Shown here piece after piece: positions 24,225 to 35,990 of a stretch of DNA of 64,000 bases (positions are counted from its first letter, which is position 1; every line of letters starts with the position of its first letter). Where the stretch lies: positions 195,943,323-196,007,322 of the forward strand of contig NC_039358.1 of NCBI RefSeq assembly GCF_003573695.1, in the 5' to 3' direction. The position numbers and the translations under genes were made by a program. The stretch comes from Papaver somniferum (taxonomy: Eukaryota; Streptophyta; Magnoliopsida; Ranunculales; Papaveraceae). Under the pieces are notes generated by a model. It had not been told where the DNA came from. It worked only from the letters and a program-made list of their open reading frames with translations, and did no database searches.

Positions 24225-24288
24225 ATTTTGTAATTCTTGTAATTACGTTTTTTTGCTTTAATAAACCATTTTGACCTAGCAAAATAAA

Positions 24289-24495
24289 TCAAAAAAGTCT
24301 ACACATTTCGTTATAAGTCGGAAATTGATTTTTGAGACTAAATTGTAAACTAGATAAACTCCTCTTTAACAGAAAAAGTTTGAAAAATGTATTGTAATTA
24401 CAACTAATATGTTCTAAGGCAATATGTCTAGTAAAAATTGCATTTCTATGTACATTGATTCAAGAAAATATGAAGGAAGTCAAATTTCACAATAC
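24289..24495 (+). repeat. Satellite between E3 and E4
   Basis: Part of one plus-oriented monomer, starting with the right TSD of E3. Nothing else seen. Confidence 0.93.
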
Positions 24496-24595
24496 TTTTT
24501 TTTTTGCTAGGTCAAAAAGGTTTATTAAGCAAAAAAACGTAATTACAAGAATTACAAATTTAGAGCACAATTCTCCCTACCCCCATAAACCGAAG
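24496..24595 (-). mobile_element. E4: 100-bp LINE 3'-end stub
   Basis: Minus-strand poly(A) (ten T here), gctaggtc, the aacgtaattacaagaattac segment and part of the 3' UTR up to cataaaccgaag. It joins satellite at aactaatcc, so about 27 bp of satellite between cacaata and aactaatcc is missing and no TSD is recognisable. Either a deletion accompanied the insertion or later recombination removed one side. E6 is an identical junction. Confidence 0.88.
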
Positions 24596-25732
24596 AACTA
24601 ATCCAAATCCTAAAAAATTTCATCTATCTTGAATCAAATAGAAAGACAAAGCTAACACGAGAAGAAAGAATTCATAAAAATATTGAATTTTATATATGTT
24701 AACTCAAAAAAGTCTACACACTTCGTTATAAGTCGGAAATTGATTTCTGAGACTAAATTGTAAACTAAATAAACTCATCTTTAACAGAAAAAGTTAAAAA
24801 AATGTATTGTAATTACAATTAATATGTTTTAAGGCAATACGTCTAGTAAAAATTGCATTTCTATGTAAGTTGATTCAAAAAAATATGAAGGAAGTCAAAT
24901 TTCAAAATAGAAGAAAGATGAAAGGTCATGCAGAACTAATCCAAATCCTAACAAATTTCATCTATCTTGAATCCACTAGAAAGACAAAGCCAACATAAAA
25001 AGAAAGAGTTCATAAAAAATTTTGAATTTTATATACGTTAACTCAAAAAAGTCTACACATTTCGTTATAAGTCGGAAATTGATTTCTCAGACTAAATTTT
25101 AAACTAGATAAACTCCTCTTTAACAGAAAAAGTTTGAAAAATGTATTGTAATTATAATTAATATGTTCTAAGGCAATACGTCTAGTAAAAATTGCATTTC
25201 TATGTAAGTTGATTCAAGAAAATATGAAGGAAGTCAAATTTCTCAATAGAAGAAAGATGAAAGGCCATGCAGAACTAATCCAAATCCTAACAAATTTCAT
25301 CTTCTTGAATCAAATAGAAAGACAAAGCCAACATAAAAAGAAAGAGTTTATATAAATGTTGAATTTTATATACGTTAACTCAAAAAAGTCTACACACTTG
25401 TTATAAGTCGGAAGTTGATTTCTGAGACTAAATTGTAAACTAGATAAACTCATCTTTAACAGAAAAAGTTTGAAAAATTTATTGTAATGACAATTAATAT
25501 GTTCTAAGGCAATATGTCTAGTAAAAATTGCATTTCTATGTACGTTGATTCAAGAAAATATGAAGGAAGTCAAATTTCACAATAGAACAAGGATGAAAGA
25601 CCATGCAGAACTAATCCAAATCCTAACAAATTTCATCTATCTTGAATAAAATAGAAAGACAAAGCCAACACAAAAAGAAAGAGTTCATAAAAATGTTGAA
25701 TTTTATATACGTTAACTCAAAAAAGTCTACAC
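24596..25732 (+). repeat. Satellite between E4 and E5
   Basis: About 3.4 plus-oriented monomers, ending in the tcaaaaaagtctacac copy at 25717-25732. It is one monomer longer than the matching stretch between E6 and E7. No gene. Confidence 0.94.
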
Positions 25733-26140
25733 TATTTCAATGAAAAAAAGGAGAAAATGGATAAAATGTCAACTAAGAAGAAAGCTCAATCTCCTATTAA
25801 GCTTGTTCCAGGTGGAAATTATGCTTTAGAGGAAAATGAAGAGGATTATGGCTATGATGATTATGAAGATGAATACAAGGAGCCCTATGATTTAACTCAA
25901 ATAATTGATGATCTCATTCCCAAGAAGAAGAATTTTAGAGTTGGAAGACGAAAACGTTTTTAATTTCCTATTTCTCTTCTTTATGCTAATTTTCTAATGT
26001 TTAGGAGCTTATTTTATGAGTTTTTAGAGTTTTTTTCCTCTTTGGTTTATGGGGGTGGGGAGGTCTAGAACCTCCCATTTTGTAATTCTTGTAATTACGT
26101 TTTTTTGCTTTAATAAACCATTTTGACCTAGCAAAATAAA
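25733..26140 (+). mobile_element. E5: duplicate of insertion E3
   Basis: Same 408-bp length, same truncation point, and same flanks (25717-25732, and 26141-26156 with one change, tcaaaaaagtatacac). The ORF1 remnant reads to 25963 (MDKMSTKKKAQS). The hairpin is GGGAGGT-CTAGA-ACCTCCC. Two independent insertions would not share the breakpoint and TSD, so this copy arose by duplication of the satellite block. Confidence 0.93.
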
Positions 26141-26348
26141 TCAAAAAAGTATACACATTTCGTTATAAGTCGCAAATTGAATTTTGAGACTAAATTGTAA
26201 ACTAGATAAACTCTTCTTTAACAGAAAAAAAGTTTGAAAAATGTATTGTAATTACAACTAATATGTTCTAAGGCAATATGTCTAGTAAAAAATGCAATTC
26301 TATGTACATTGATTCAAGAAAATATGAAGGAAGTCAAATTTCACAATA
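26141..26348 (+). repeat. Satellite between E5 and E6
   Basis: Part of one monomer, matching 24289-24495 with scattered substitutions. Confidence 0.92.
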
Positions 26349-26448
26349 TTTTTTTTTTGCTAGGTCAAAAAGGTTTATTAAGCAAAAAAACGTAATTACA
26401 AGAATTACAAATTTAGAGCAAAATTCTCCCTACCCCCATAAACCGAAG
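26349..26448 (-). mobile_element. E6: duplicate of LINE stub E4
   Basis: Same junctions as E4 on both sides (poly(T)-gctaggtc and cataaaccgaag-aactaatcc), 1853 bp further on. This equals the E3-E5 spacing of 1852 bp. Confidence 0.88.
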
Positions 26449-27250
26449 AACTAATCCAAATCCTAACAAATTTCATCTATCTTGAATCAAATAGAAAGAC
26501 AAAGCTAACACAAGAAGAAAGAATTCATAAAAATATTGAATTTTATATATGTTAACTCAAAAAAGTCTACACACTTCGTTATAAGTCGGAATTTGATTTC
26601 TGAGACTAAATTGTAAACTAAATAAACTCATCTTTAACAGAAAAAAGTTTAAAAAATATATTGTAATTACAATTAATATGTTTTAAGGCAATACGTCTAG
26701 TAAAAATTGCATTTCTATGTAAGTTGATTCAAAAAAATATGAAGGAAGTCAAATTTCATAATAGAAGAAAGATGAAAGGTCATGCAGAACTAATCCAAAT
26801 CCTAACAAATTTCATCTATCTTGAATCCACTAGAAAGACAAAGCCAACATAAAAAGAAAAAGTTCATAAAAAATTTTGAATTTTATATACGTTAACTCAA
26901 AAAAGTCTACACATTTCGTTATAAGTCGGAAGTTGATTTCTGAGACTAAATTGTAAACTAGATAAACTCATCTTTAACAGAAAAAGTTTGAAAAATGTAT
27001 TGTAATGACAATTAATATGTTCTAAGGCAATATGTCTAGTAAAAACTGCATTTCTATGTACGTTGATTCAAGAAAATATGAAGGAAGTCAAATTTCACAA
27101 TAGAACAAGGATGAAAGACCATGCAGAACTAATCCAAATCCTAACAAATTTCATCTATCTTGAATAAAATAGAAAGACAAAGCCAACACAAAAAGAAAGA
27201 GTTCATAAAAAAGTTGAATTTTATATACGTTAACTCAAAAAAGTCTACAC
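26449..27250 (+). repeat. Satellite between E6 and E7
   Basis: About 2.4 plus-oriented monomers, one fewer than between E4 and E5. Ends in the tcaaaaaagtctacac copy at 27235-27250. Confidence 0.94.
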
Positions 27251-27658
27251 TATTTCAAGGAAAAAAAGGAGAAAATGGATAGAATGTCAACTAAGAAGAA
27301 AGCTCAATCTCCTATTAAGCTTGTTCCAGGTGGTAATTATGCTTTAGAGGAAAATGAAGAGGATTATGGCTATGATGATTATGAAGATGAATACAAGGAG
27401 CCCTATGATTTAACTCAAATAATTGATGATCTCATTCCCAAGAAGAAGAATTTTAGAGTTGGAAGACGAAAACGTTTTTAATTTCCTATTTCTCTTCTTT
27501 ATGCTAATTTTTTAATGTTTAGGAGCTTATTTTATGAGTTTTTAGAGTTTTTTTCCTCTTTGGTTTATGGGGGTGGGGAGGTCTAGAACCTCCCATTTTG
27601 TAATTCCTGTAATTACGTTTTTTTGCTTTAATAAACCATTTTGACCTAGCAAAAAAAA
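27251..27658 (+). mobile_element. E7: second duplicate of insertion E3
   Basis: Same 408 bp, breakpoint and flanks (27235-27250 and 27659-27674). The ORF1 remnant ends at 27481. It starts 1518 bp after E5, that is 1852 minus one monomer. No third copy of the E4/E6 stub follows: the satellite at about 27860 is uninterrupted there. Confidence 0.93.
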
Positions 27659-28055
27659 TCAAAAAAGTCTACACATTTCGTTATAAGTCGGAAATTGATT
27701 TCTGAGACTAAATTGTAAACTAGATAAACTCCTCTTTAACAGAAAAAGTTTGAAAAATGTATTTTAATTATAACTAATATGTTCTAAGGCAATATGTCTA
27801 GTAAAAATTGCATTTCTATGTACATTGATTCAAGAAAATATGAAGGAAGTCAAATTTCACAATAGAAGAAGGTTGAAAGAACTAATCCAAATCCTGACAA
27901 ATTTCATCTACCTTGAACCAAATAGAAAGACAAAGCCAACACAAAATCAAAGAGTTCATAAAAATGTTAAATTTTATATATGTTAACTGAAAAAAGTCTA
28001 CACACTTCGTTATAAGTCGGAAGTTGATTTCTGAGACTAAATTGTAAACTAGATA
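27659..28055 (+). repeat. Satellite between E7 and L2
   Basis: About 1.2 plus-oriented monomers with a small deletion near 27880 (gaaagaactaatcc). Ends in the left TSD of L2, attgtaaactagata (28041-28055). Confidence 0.93.
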
Positions 28056-28121
28056 TTTTTTTTTGCTAAATCCAGATTGTATTAATGAATAGCCAATATT
28101 TACAAAGATTTCACAAGAAAA

Positions 28122-28137
28122 GAGGTCCTAAGACCCC
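28122..28137 (-). other. L2 3'-UTR hairpin
   Basis: Minus strand GGGGTC, loop TTAG, GACCTC. Same stem and position as in L1, with a different loop. Confidence 0.6.
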
Positions 28138-28150
28138 AAAAACTTACAAA

Positions 28151-31100
28151 CTATTTAAATCTGAAATAAGAAACATATGGAAATTCTAAATGCCTAAGAA
28201 AATCCGGCCTTTCATCAAAGCTTAAACCTTCACCATTTCTAAGATAACATCCCCTCTTTTCCATACAATCAGCTGCAAAATTTGCCTCACGAAAAGTATG
28301 AACAAAACGAATAGAATCATAACTGTTATTAATTCTTCTCCACCTGTGTTTAACAAACCAAGGAAGATTTGTACCCGTCAAGGCAGCAATAGCTCCCATT
28401 GAATCTGAACGCACAAGAACATTTCTCATATTCCACTTCAAAGCCCATTCTAAACCAACAATAATACCATAAATTTCAGCCAAGAAATTATTTGTAATTC
28501 CCAGCCCAATGCTCATAGCCCCAACAAAGTTACAATCCGCATCACGCACCACAACACCAGCCCCTGCAACACCTGGGTTTCCTTTTGCCGCACCATCACA
28601 ACATAATAAAATCTCATCCCTATTAGGAGGATGCCAAAAAAATTCAATTGGATCGACCTGATGAACCTGCCTATGAGCCACACGGAAGTGGTTCAAAATT
28701 TCCAAATCTGCTGAAGTATTACGCATGGAACTCTTCACCCTAACAGAATATTCATGAACCAAAAAGAAAACTCTCTTCTTGAAGAAGTGAATGTTAGCTG
28801 CCAAATTTTGAAAAAAAAGCTAAATTCCTAGTCTGCCACAACTCCGAGCGAATCACCAAGTTAGTAAGAAGCCATAAATCCTTAATAATACGACTCCTAC
28901 CTTTTGCTGATTTATAAGAGGTCACAACATCATAATAAGGTCTTAAATGAAACAAACCTGAACACCACTGCCAGATTTGCATAGCAAACGGACAACTCCA
29001 AATAATGTGCTCCAACGATTCCTCATCAGCATTGCATAAGTAACATTTGTTGGCTAATTCAATTTTGAATCTACTCCTAATCATGTCTTGAGTAGCACAA
29101 ACCTCTCTACAAATCTTCCAATTCTGGGCAGCAAGTTTAGGATGAATTTCCTTCCTCCACAAAAGACCATACACCGCTGAAGTTGAATACTCCCTTCTAA
29201 TGAGATTCTTAGCTGAAGAAACAGAAAAACGTCCATTCATCTCTGGCATCCAAATTCTACAATCCTTCCCTCCTTGTAACAAAGGCAAATCCTCCAAGAC
29301 TACCCCAGCATGCATCAAATTCTGGAGATGAACACCCTGCAACTGCCAAATATTATTATCAATAATATCACTAACCTTAACATTTCTGTCAAGGTCAGTT
29401 TCATTAAGCAAATCAGCAATGGTCTCATTCCCATACCAAACATCAAAATAAAGAGATGTAGCCCTCCCATCACCAATAAGAACCTTAGAATGCTTGTCCA
29501 CAATAGAATGAATCAATTTAATGCCCGGCAGAATTGAAGATTTCACACCATAAAGTTTGATACCACCATTTCTAGTAGTAAACTTTGCCCACAAAAAACG
29601 AGCCCATTTCTTGTCTGAAGAACGAATACTCCACCACAGCTTCATGAGAAGAGCTTTATTAATAACAACCATGCTGGTTATACCAAGACCACCTTCCTTA
29701 AGAGGACAACAAACTTTAGGATACCCAACAACAAATTTCCTAGTAACATCAGCATCACCAGACCAAAGAAAATTACGAATGGCTCTTTCCGCCTGTTGAA
29801 CAAACTTTCTAGGCCACTTGTACACCGCCATGTTGTGAATGGCATAGCTAGCTATCACTGAATTAATAAGAACAACTCTATCTTGAAAAGAAAGTAATCT
29901 TCCCTTCCAAACCGAAAGTTGATTCTTTATTTTCTCAATCACATTGCTTATGTGACGATATCGAACAACCCCAGGCATGATCTGAACTCCCAAATATCTG
30001 TCCGGAAAATTGGAAACTTCCATACCAAGCAAATTAGTGATAGTTCCACAGCGACTCAATGAACCACCACCATAGTAAACCTTACTCTTTTGACGACAAA
30101 CAGATTGCCCAGAGGCACTTTGATATTTACCAAGCAAAGATAGAAGATTATGCAAACTCTTCATATTGCCTTTACAAAAAATCATAATGTCATCAGCAAA
30201 GAAAAGATGAGTGGGAGAAATACCTTTCTTTGAGAGCATTGGCGTCATCTTCTTTTCCACAAACAATTTCGTGAGATTTCTACTCAGAACATCTTCAATA
30301 AGAACAAAAATAAGGGGAGATAAGGGATCACCTTGCCTCAGACCTCTATTGATTGTGAAGAAACCCTCAGGACTTCCATTAAGAAGAATAGAAATCCTTG
30401 CTGAATTAAGGATTGACCAGATCCAAGAACACCATCTTTGAGAGAAACCATATTTTCGAAAAACCTCTAAGACAAAGGACCAGCTAACCGTGTCAAAAGC
30501 TTGAGTAATATCTAGCTTCAACCCCAAATTACCATCCCTCCGCTTAGTTTTTAAATCGTTGATCATCTCCGACGCCACACTAATGTTCTCATGGATATTT
30601 CTCCCCTTCATAAATGCAACTTGCTCTTCTGAAACCAAATTATCAAGAACACTCCCCAGTCTTGTAGCTAAAATCTTAGTAAAAATCTTAAAGAAAAAAT
30701 TACTAAGACCAATAGGCCTGAAGTTTCGAAGAGAATTGGCCCCTCTAAACTTGGCAAGTAAAATAATAAGACTAGAATTAGTACCTTGAGGAATCATCTG
30801 TCGACGCCAGCAATACGTGACAGCATTGAAAAGGTCTTGCTGAATCACATCCCAGCAATGCCTATAGAAACAACCAGAGAAACCATCCGGCCCAGGGGCA
30901 CTATCAGCGCTAAGATCAAAAACAGCATTCTTAATCTCTTCAATAGTAGGAATCTCATCCATTCTCTGACTATCTTCCACAGAAATAATGTTATAATCAT
31001 ATTGAAACAAAGCATCATCAATAGGCAACTCAGCACCATTAAATTTATCCTCAAAATAGGCCACGGTGTGTTCTTTAATTTGGTCACAATCAGTTATAAC

Positions 31101-32246
31101 AACCCCATTATCATCCACTAACTCCGAAATCATGTTACTACTCCTTCTAGTCCTAATATTAGCATGAAAAAAAGAAGTATTACTAGCACCTTCCTGAAGC
31201 CATTTATTTCTTGACTTTTGCTTCAACATAGTAGCTTGTTGGGCACGAATTTCCTGAAGAGTAACTGAAGCCTCCTTGGCATAATTCAGCTTAGTTACAT
31301 CTTCTTGATCCTCATCAGAAATTGTAAGCGCCACTTCCATAGTCAACTGCGCTTGCTTGAGCTTAGCATACACATTGCCAAAGACACGTAAATTCCATTC
31401 TTTCATGATAACCTTTAACCTTTTAAGTTTGGAAGGAAAAATAAAAGCAGGCGTACCAGTAATAGGGGCGTTCCAACTCTCACTCACCATGCGCATGAAA
31501 TCTGAATGAGAGAACCACATCTTCTGAACTCTAAAAGGAGCTCGTTTCGGTCTAGTATTAACAAAAGGAAAGCCAATAAGAGTGGAATGGTCAGAAACTT
31601 CACGAGGAAGAGCTTTACACCTCCAATTCTCAAACTTAATAAGCCACGCCTCATTAATCAAAGCTCTATCTAGCTTACAAAGTATTCTACGAACACCAGA
31701 TTGGCCATTAGCCCAAGTGAACTTAGAACCCAAAAAATCAGCTTCAAAAAGATCATTATCCTCCATCCAATCACTAAAATCATTGATGACTGAAGTACGT
31801 GGTTGTCTACCTCCTCTCTTCTCCTCATTGCGAAGAACACAATTAAAATCACCCATAACCAACCATGGAGTATTATTATCAACTGAAGAAAGTTGCTGCC
31901 ATAAACTTCTTCTCGTGACACGTAAACAGCTAGCATGAACAAAGGAAATCAAAACCCCCTCTACTTCAATAGTAATAGCTTGCCTACTAGAATTCATAAC
32001 TACAGGCGTAGCTATGCAGCTGGACCAAAAAATCCATATGTTTCCTTTAGACGAACCAACAGAATTATGAATAACTTCTTTCTTATAGCCATCCACATAT
32101 AAAGTTTGCAAGAAATTTAAAGTACAATGTACCTTTGGCTCTGCAATACATAAAATATCCGGCTTGAAATCATGAAATAACTCGCGCAACTTATTTTTAG
32201 CAGCATCACGCGCAATGCCATTTATGTTCCAATATAGAACACGCAT
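28151..32246 (-). pseudogene. L2 ORF2, endonuclease-reverse transcriptase-RNase H, single +1 frameshift
   Basis: The 1150-codon main frame (28794-32246) and a 217-codon remainder (28151-28804) are separated only by one extra base in a run of eight T on the coding strand (28811-28818); seven T would keep the frame. Domains by residue: APE endonuclease 1-230 (E36, GDFN 132-135, SDH 218-220); RT about 490-760 (LKLDI 576-580, QGDPLSPLIF 638-647, FADD 683-686); zf-RVT region about 1010-1095 with CX2CX8HX4C at 1068-1085; then RNase H in the last piece (CDGAAKG, AELYG-equivalent AEIYG, RSDSMG, AADCME), with all four acidic residues present. The family nicks target DNA and copies element RNA onto the 3' end. 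A homopolymer error in the assembly could explain the frameshift, so function is not excluded. Confidence 0.94.
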
Positions 32247-33733
32247 TAAAAACCAGTTTTGGAGGAATCAATATCAATCTGAGAAGTTGCACCAGAATTA
32301 ATTCTTGGTAAACTTCCTTTTTCAGCACAAATTCTCAAATTGGAGTCCTGAAGAGACTCGGAATCAGAAGCATTCCTACCCTCAGTAGTATTCACTACCT
32401 TATGCATGGATTGCATGCGAACACGCCTAGATTCTTGATCAGCCCTAAACTTTGCATCAGCTGAACTCTCCTCCACATCTTGAATTGTTTCAATAGCAGT
32501 ATATCTGTTTTTATTCAAAAGAAACTCCCCAGACGTAAGCTGATCACAAAGAGGAGTAGGAGTTGCGGTCACAATCCTAACAGGTTTGGGAATCCTAGTT
32601 CCAACCAAACTTGTTATAGTTGATGGATTAGTTTCACCCACTTTTCCATTCTTAACTAAAACTGATTTTGAAGCCTGCGCTTGTTTAGTTCTCGCCAATT
32701 CAACATAGACAGATTCAAAATCAGCTTTGGCTTGTGCCATAACAACCTCCAACTGCTGAGCCTTCACCAGCTTAGCAGCAAACTCCACATCAGCTTCTTC
32801 CCCAGCAATATTATCAACAACATCACGCACATCTACATTGACGTTGTGAGCTTTTTTCTTACCCTTCTTCTTACGCCTAGCCACTTGCCATTCCCCACCA
32901 GCAGGTTTAGGAATATTGCTCACGCCAGGTTGAGAATCATCACCGCTAACTTGTTTGCTTACCACAAGTTGTCGCTCAGTATTTTCCTTGTGCTGCTTTC
33001 TACATTCATGATCAGTATGCCCAATCAACTTGCACTTGGAACAATATTTTGGAACTTTTTGAATCTCAACAGATTGCAAAAAATCTAAACCCCCAACCGT
33101 AATATGAATAGCATCAGTAGCTGCTTCAGCAAAATTAATATCCACCAAAACTGATGCAAAGTGACCATATTCATGAGCAAGAGTACGTCTATCAACCACA
33201 ATTGGAGTTCCTAATGATTTAGCCAAGGACAATAGCGTTTTTCTGTCCAGAATTCTAATGGAAGCCCTGGAAAAGAAACCCACACGGAAGCATGAGATGA
33301 TCTTTGTTTTTCAGCATCAAAACCAGGAAACCATTCAAAGGGTTAGCTTTTGATGCCTAAAAAACCAAGCTTCAGCATTCAAAAGCTTTTCTTTTGCTGT
33401 TTGGGATTGTAACTTGATGGTGAAGAAACCTCTACTCATAGGAATTAGCTGAACCGCACCTTGACCTAGCTGCCATTGATGTTCCAAATCATCCTTCACC
33501 TCTTGGAAAGTAATTCCTTTGAAATCGAAACGTCCAATAAGACTGAATTTCCAAATATCACAACCTTCCAAATAGAAAGATTCAGGTAAAACAATCGCTG
33601 GTTTGCCTTCTTTTAACGTTGGCAATGGTAAAGAACTGAGATCAATAGATGTTGTTGGAAGCTGTTGCTTCCCCTTCACCTGATCAGCATAAGTACGAGA
33701 CCTAACATGAGACGCATGAGAAGCATCTCCCAT
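32246..33733 (-). pseudogene. L2 ORF1, DUF4283/zinc-knuckle protein, two nearby frameshifts
   Basis: Starts MGDASHASHV at 33733. The frame closes after 132 codons (33335) because two bases are missing before a WFPGFDAEKQ-equivalent stretch. A further base is missing in the A run at 33238-33242 (as in L1), after which the original frame resumes and runs 345 codons to 32246. The net loss of three bases restores phase, leaving a short garbled stretch with stops. The DUF4283-like half includes SLIGRFDFKGITFQEV and MSRGFFTIKL. The knuckle CSKCKLIGHTDHEC is intact, followed by a Lys-rich region and a charged C-terminal half. The stop overlaps the ORF2 start in taATG. If made, this is the RNA-binding partner of ORF2p. 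Confidence 0.9.
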
Positions 33734-33860
33734 CTCAAATCACCCGTAGATGATTGAGGAGAACCAAAAAAAAAAATTGAAAAGTTTGAAAACCCAAAAC
33801 CCTAAGGAAAAATCGCCTCAGAGCCAAGAGAGAGAAAAAAGTCAAAAAAAAAACCAGAGA

Positions 33861-35980
33861 ATTGTAAACTAGATAAACTCATCTTTAACAGAAAAAGTTT
33901 GAAAAATGTACTTTAATTACAATTAATATGTTTAAGGCAATACGTCTAGTAAAATTTGCATTTCTATGTACGTTGATTCAAGAAAATATGAAGGAAGTCA
34001 AATTTCACAATAGAACAAGGATGAAAGACCATGCAGAACTAATCCAAATCCTAACAAATTTCATCTATCTTGAATCAAATAGAAAGACAAAGCGAACACA
34101 AAAAGAACGAGTTCATAAAAATGTTGAATTTTATATACGTTAACTCAAGAAAGAGTTCACATTTCGTTATAAGTCGGAAATTGATTTCTGAGAGTAAATT
34201 GTAAACTAGATAAACTCATCTTTAACAGAAAATTTTTAAAAAATGTATTATAATTACAATTAATATGTTCTAAGGCAATACGTCTAGTAAAAATTGCATT
34301 TCTATGTAAGTTGATTCAAGAAAACATGAAGGAAGTCAAATTTCTCAATAGAAGAAAGATGAAAGGCCATGCAGAACTAATCCAAATCCTAACAAATTTC
34401 ATCTTCTTGAATCAAATAGAAAGACAAATCTAACATAAAAAGAAAGAGTTCATATAAATGTTGAATTTTATATATGTTAACTCAAAAAAGTCTACACACT
34501 TCGTTATGAGTTGGAAGTTGATTTCTGAGACTAAATTGTAAACTAGATAAATTCATCTTTAACAGAAAAAGTTTGAAAAATGTATTGTAATTACAATTAA
34601 TATGTTCTAAGGCAATACATCTAGTAAAAATTGCATTTCTATGTACGTTGATTCAAGAAAATATGAAGGAAGTCAAATTTCACAATAGAACAAGGATGAA
34701 AGACCATGCAGAACTAATCCAAATCCTAACAAATTTCATCTATCTTGAATCATATAGAAAGACAAAGCCAACACAAAAAGAAAGAGTTCATAAAAATGTT
34801 GAATTTTATTTACGTTAACTCAAAAAATGCTACACATTTCGTTATAAGTCGGAAATTGATTTCTGAGACTAAATTGTAAACTAAATAAACTCCTCTTTAA
34901 CAGAAAAAGTTTGAAAAATGTATTGTAATTACAATTAATATGTTCTAAGGCAATATGTCTAGTAAAAATTGCATTTCTATGTAAGTTGATTCAAGAAAAT
35001 ATGAAGGAAGTCAAATTTCACAATAGAAGAAAGATGAAAGATCATGCAGAACTAATCCAAATCCTAACAAATTTCATCTATCTTGAATCAACTAGGAAGA
35101 CAAAGCCAACATAAAAAGAAAGAGTTCATAAAAAATGTTGAATTTTATATACGTTAACTCAAAAAAGTCTACACATTTCGTTATAAGTCGGAAATTGATT
35201 TCTGAGACTAAATTTTAAACTAGATATACTCCTCTTTAACAGAAAAAGTTTGAAAAATGTATTGTAATTACAATTAATATGTTCTAAGGCAATACGTCTA
35301 GTAAAAATTGCATTTCTATGTAAGTTGATTCAAGAAAATATGAAGGAATTCAAATTTCTCAATAGAAGAAAGATGAAAGGCCATGCATAACTAATCCAAA
35401 TCCTAACAAATTTCATCTTCTTGAATCAAATAGAAAGACAAAGCCAACATAAAAAGAAAGAGTTCATATAAATGTTGAATTTTATATACGTTAACTCAAA
35501 AAAGTCTACACACTTCGTTATAAGTTGGAAGTTGATTTCTGAGACTAAATTGTAAACTAGATAAACTCATCCTTAACAAAAAAAAGTTTGAAAAATGTAT
35601 TGTAATGACAATTAATATGTTCTAAGGAAATACGTCTAGTAAAAATTGCATTTCTATGTACGTTGATTCAAGAAAATATGAAGGAAGTCAAATTTCTCAA
35701 TAGAAGAAAGATGAAAGGCCATACAGAATTAATCCAAATCCTAACAAATTTCATCTATCTTGAATCAAATAGAAAGACAAAGCCAACACAAAAAGAAAGA
35801 GTTCATAAAAATGTTGAATTTTATATACCTTAACTCAAAAAAGTCTACACATTTCATTATAATTCGGAAATTGATTTCTGAGACTAAATTGTAAACTAAA
35901 TAAACTCATCTTTAACAGAAAAAGTTTTAAAAATGTATTGTAATTACAATTAATATGTTATAAGGCAATACGTCTAGTAA
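33861..35980 (+). repeat. Satellite after L2 up to the first gap
   Basis: About 6.3 plus-oriented monomers, beginning with the right TSD of L2. No gene. Confidence 0.95.
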
Positions 35981-35990
35981 NNNNNNNNNN
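35981..35990. other. Assembly gap, 10 N
   Basis: Satellite is cut at cgtctagtaa and resumes at aattttatatacg, skipping about half a monomer of phase. True missing length is unknown (half a monomer plus any number of whole monomers). Confidence 0.98.

Larger units (their letters stand above)
23881..24288 (+). mobile_element. E3: 5'-truncated ORF1-only LINE (408 bp)
   Basis: Flanked by tcaaaaaagtctacac (23865-23880 and 24289-24304). It keeps the last 76 ORF1 codons, in frame from the breakpoint (YFKEKKEKMDRMS) to the stop at 24111, with SPIKLVRGGNYAL, the acidic EEDYGYDDYEDEY stretch and basic KKKNFRVGRRKRF tail. The 3' UTR and end gacctagcaaaa follow. It is the same insertion as E5 and E7: identical truncation point and flanks. 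Confidence 0.93.
28056..33860 (-). mobile_element. L2: L1-type LINE, complete length, best preserved
   Basis: A 5.8-kb element with perfect 15-bp duplications attgtaaactagata (28041-28055 and 33861-33875). On the minus strand: leader with ttttttctctctcttgg and tttttccttagggtttt, ORF1, ORF2, a 95-bp 3' UTR with hairpin, and the end gatttagc plus poly(A). The 5' end is intact relative to L1. Only one frameshift interrupts ORF2, so of the two-ORF copies this lies nearest to an active master. Confidence 0.95.

Noticed and set aside
27860..27900. A third copy of the E4/E6 stub after E7
   Set aside because: Satellite reads through the site; only a short deletion is present.
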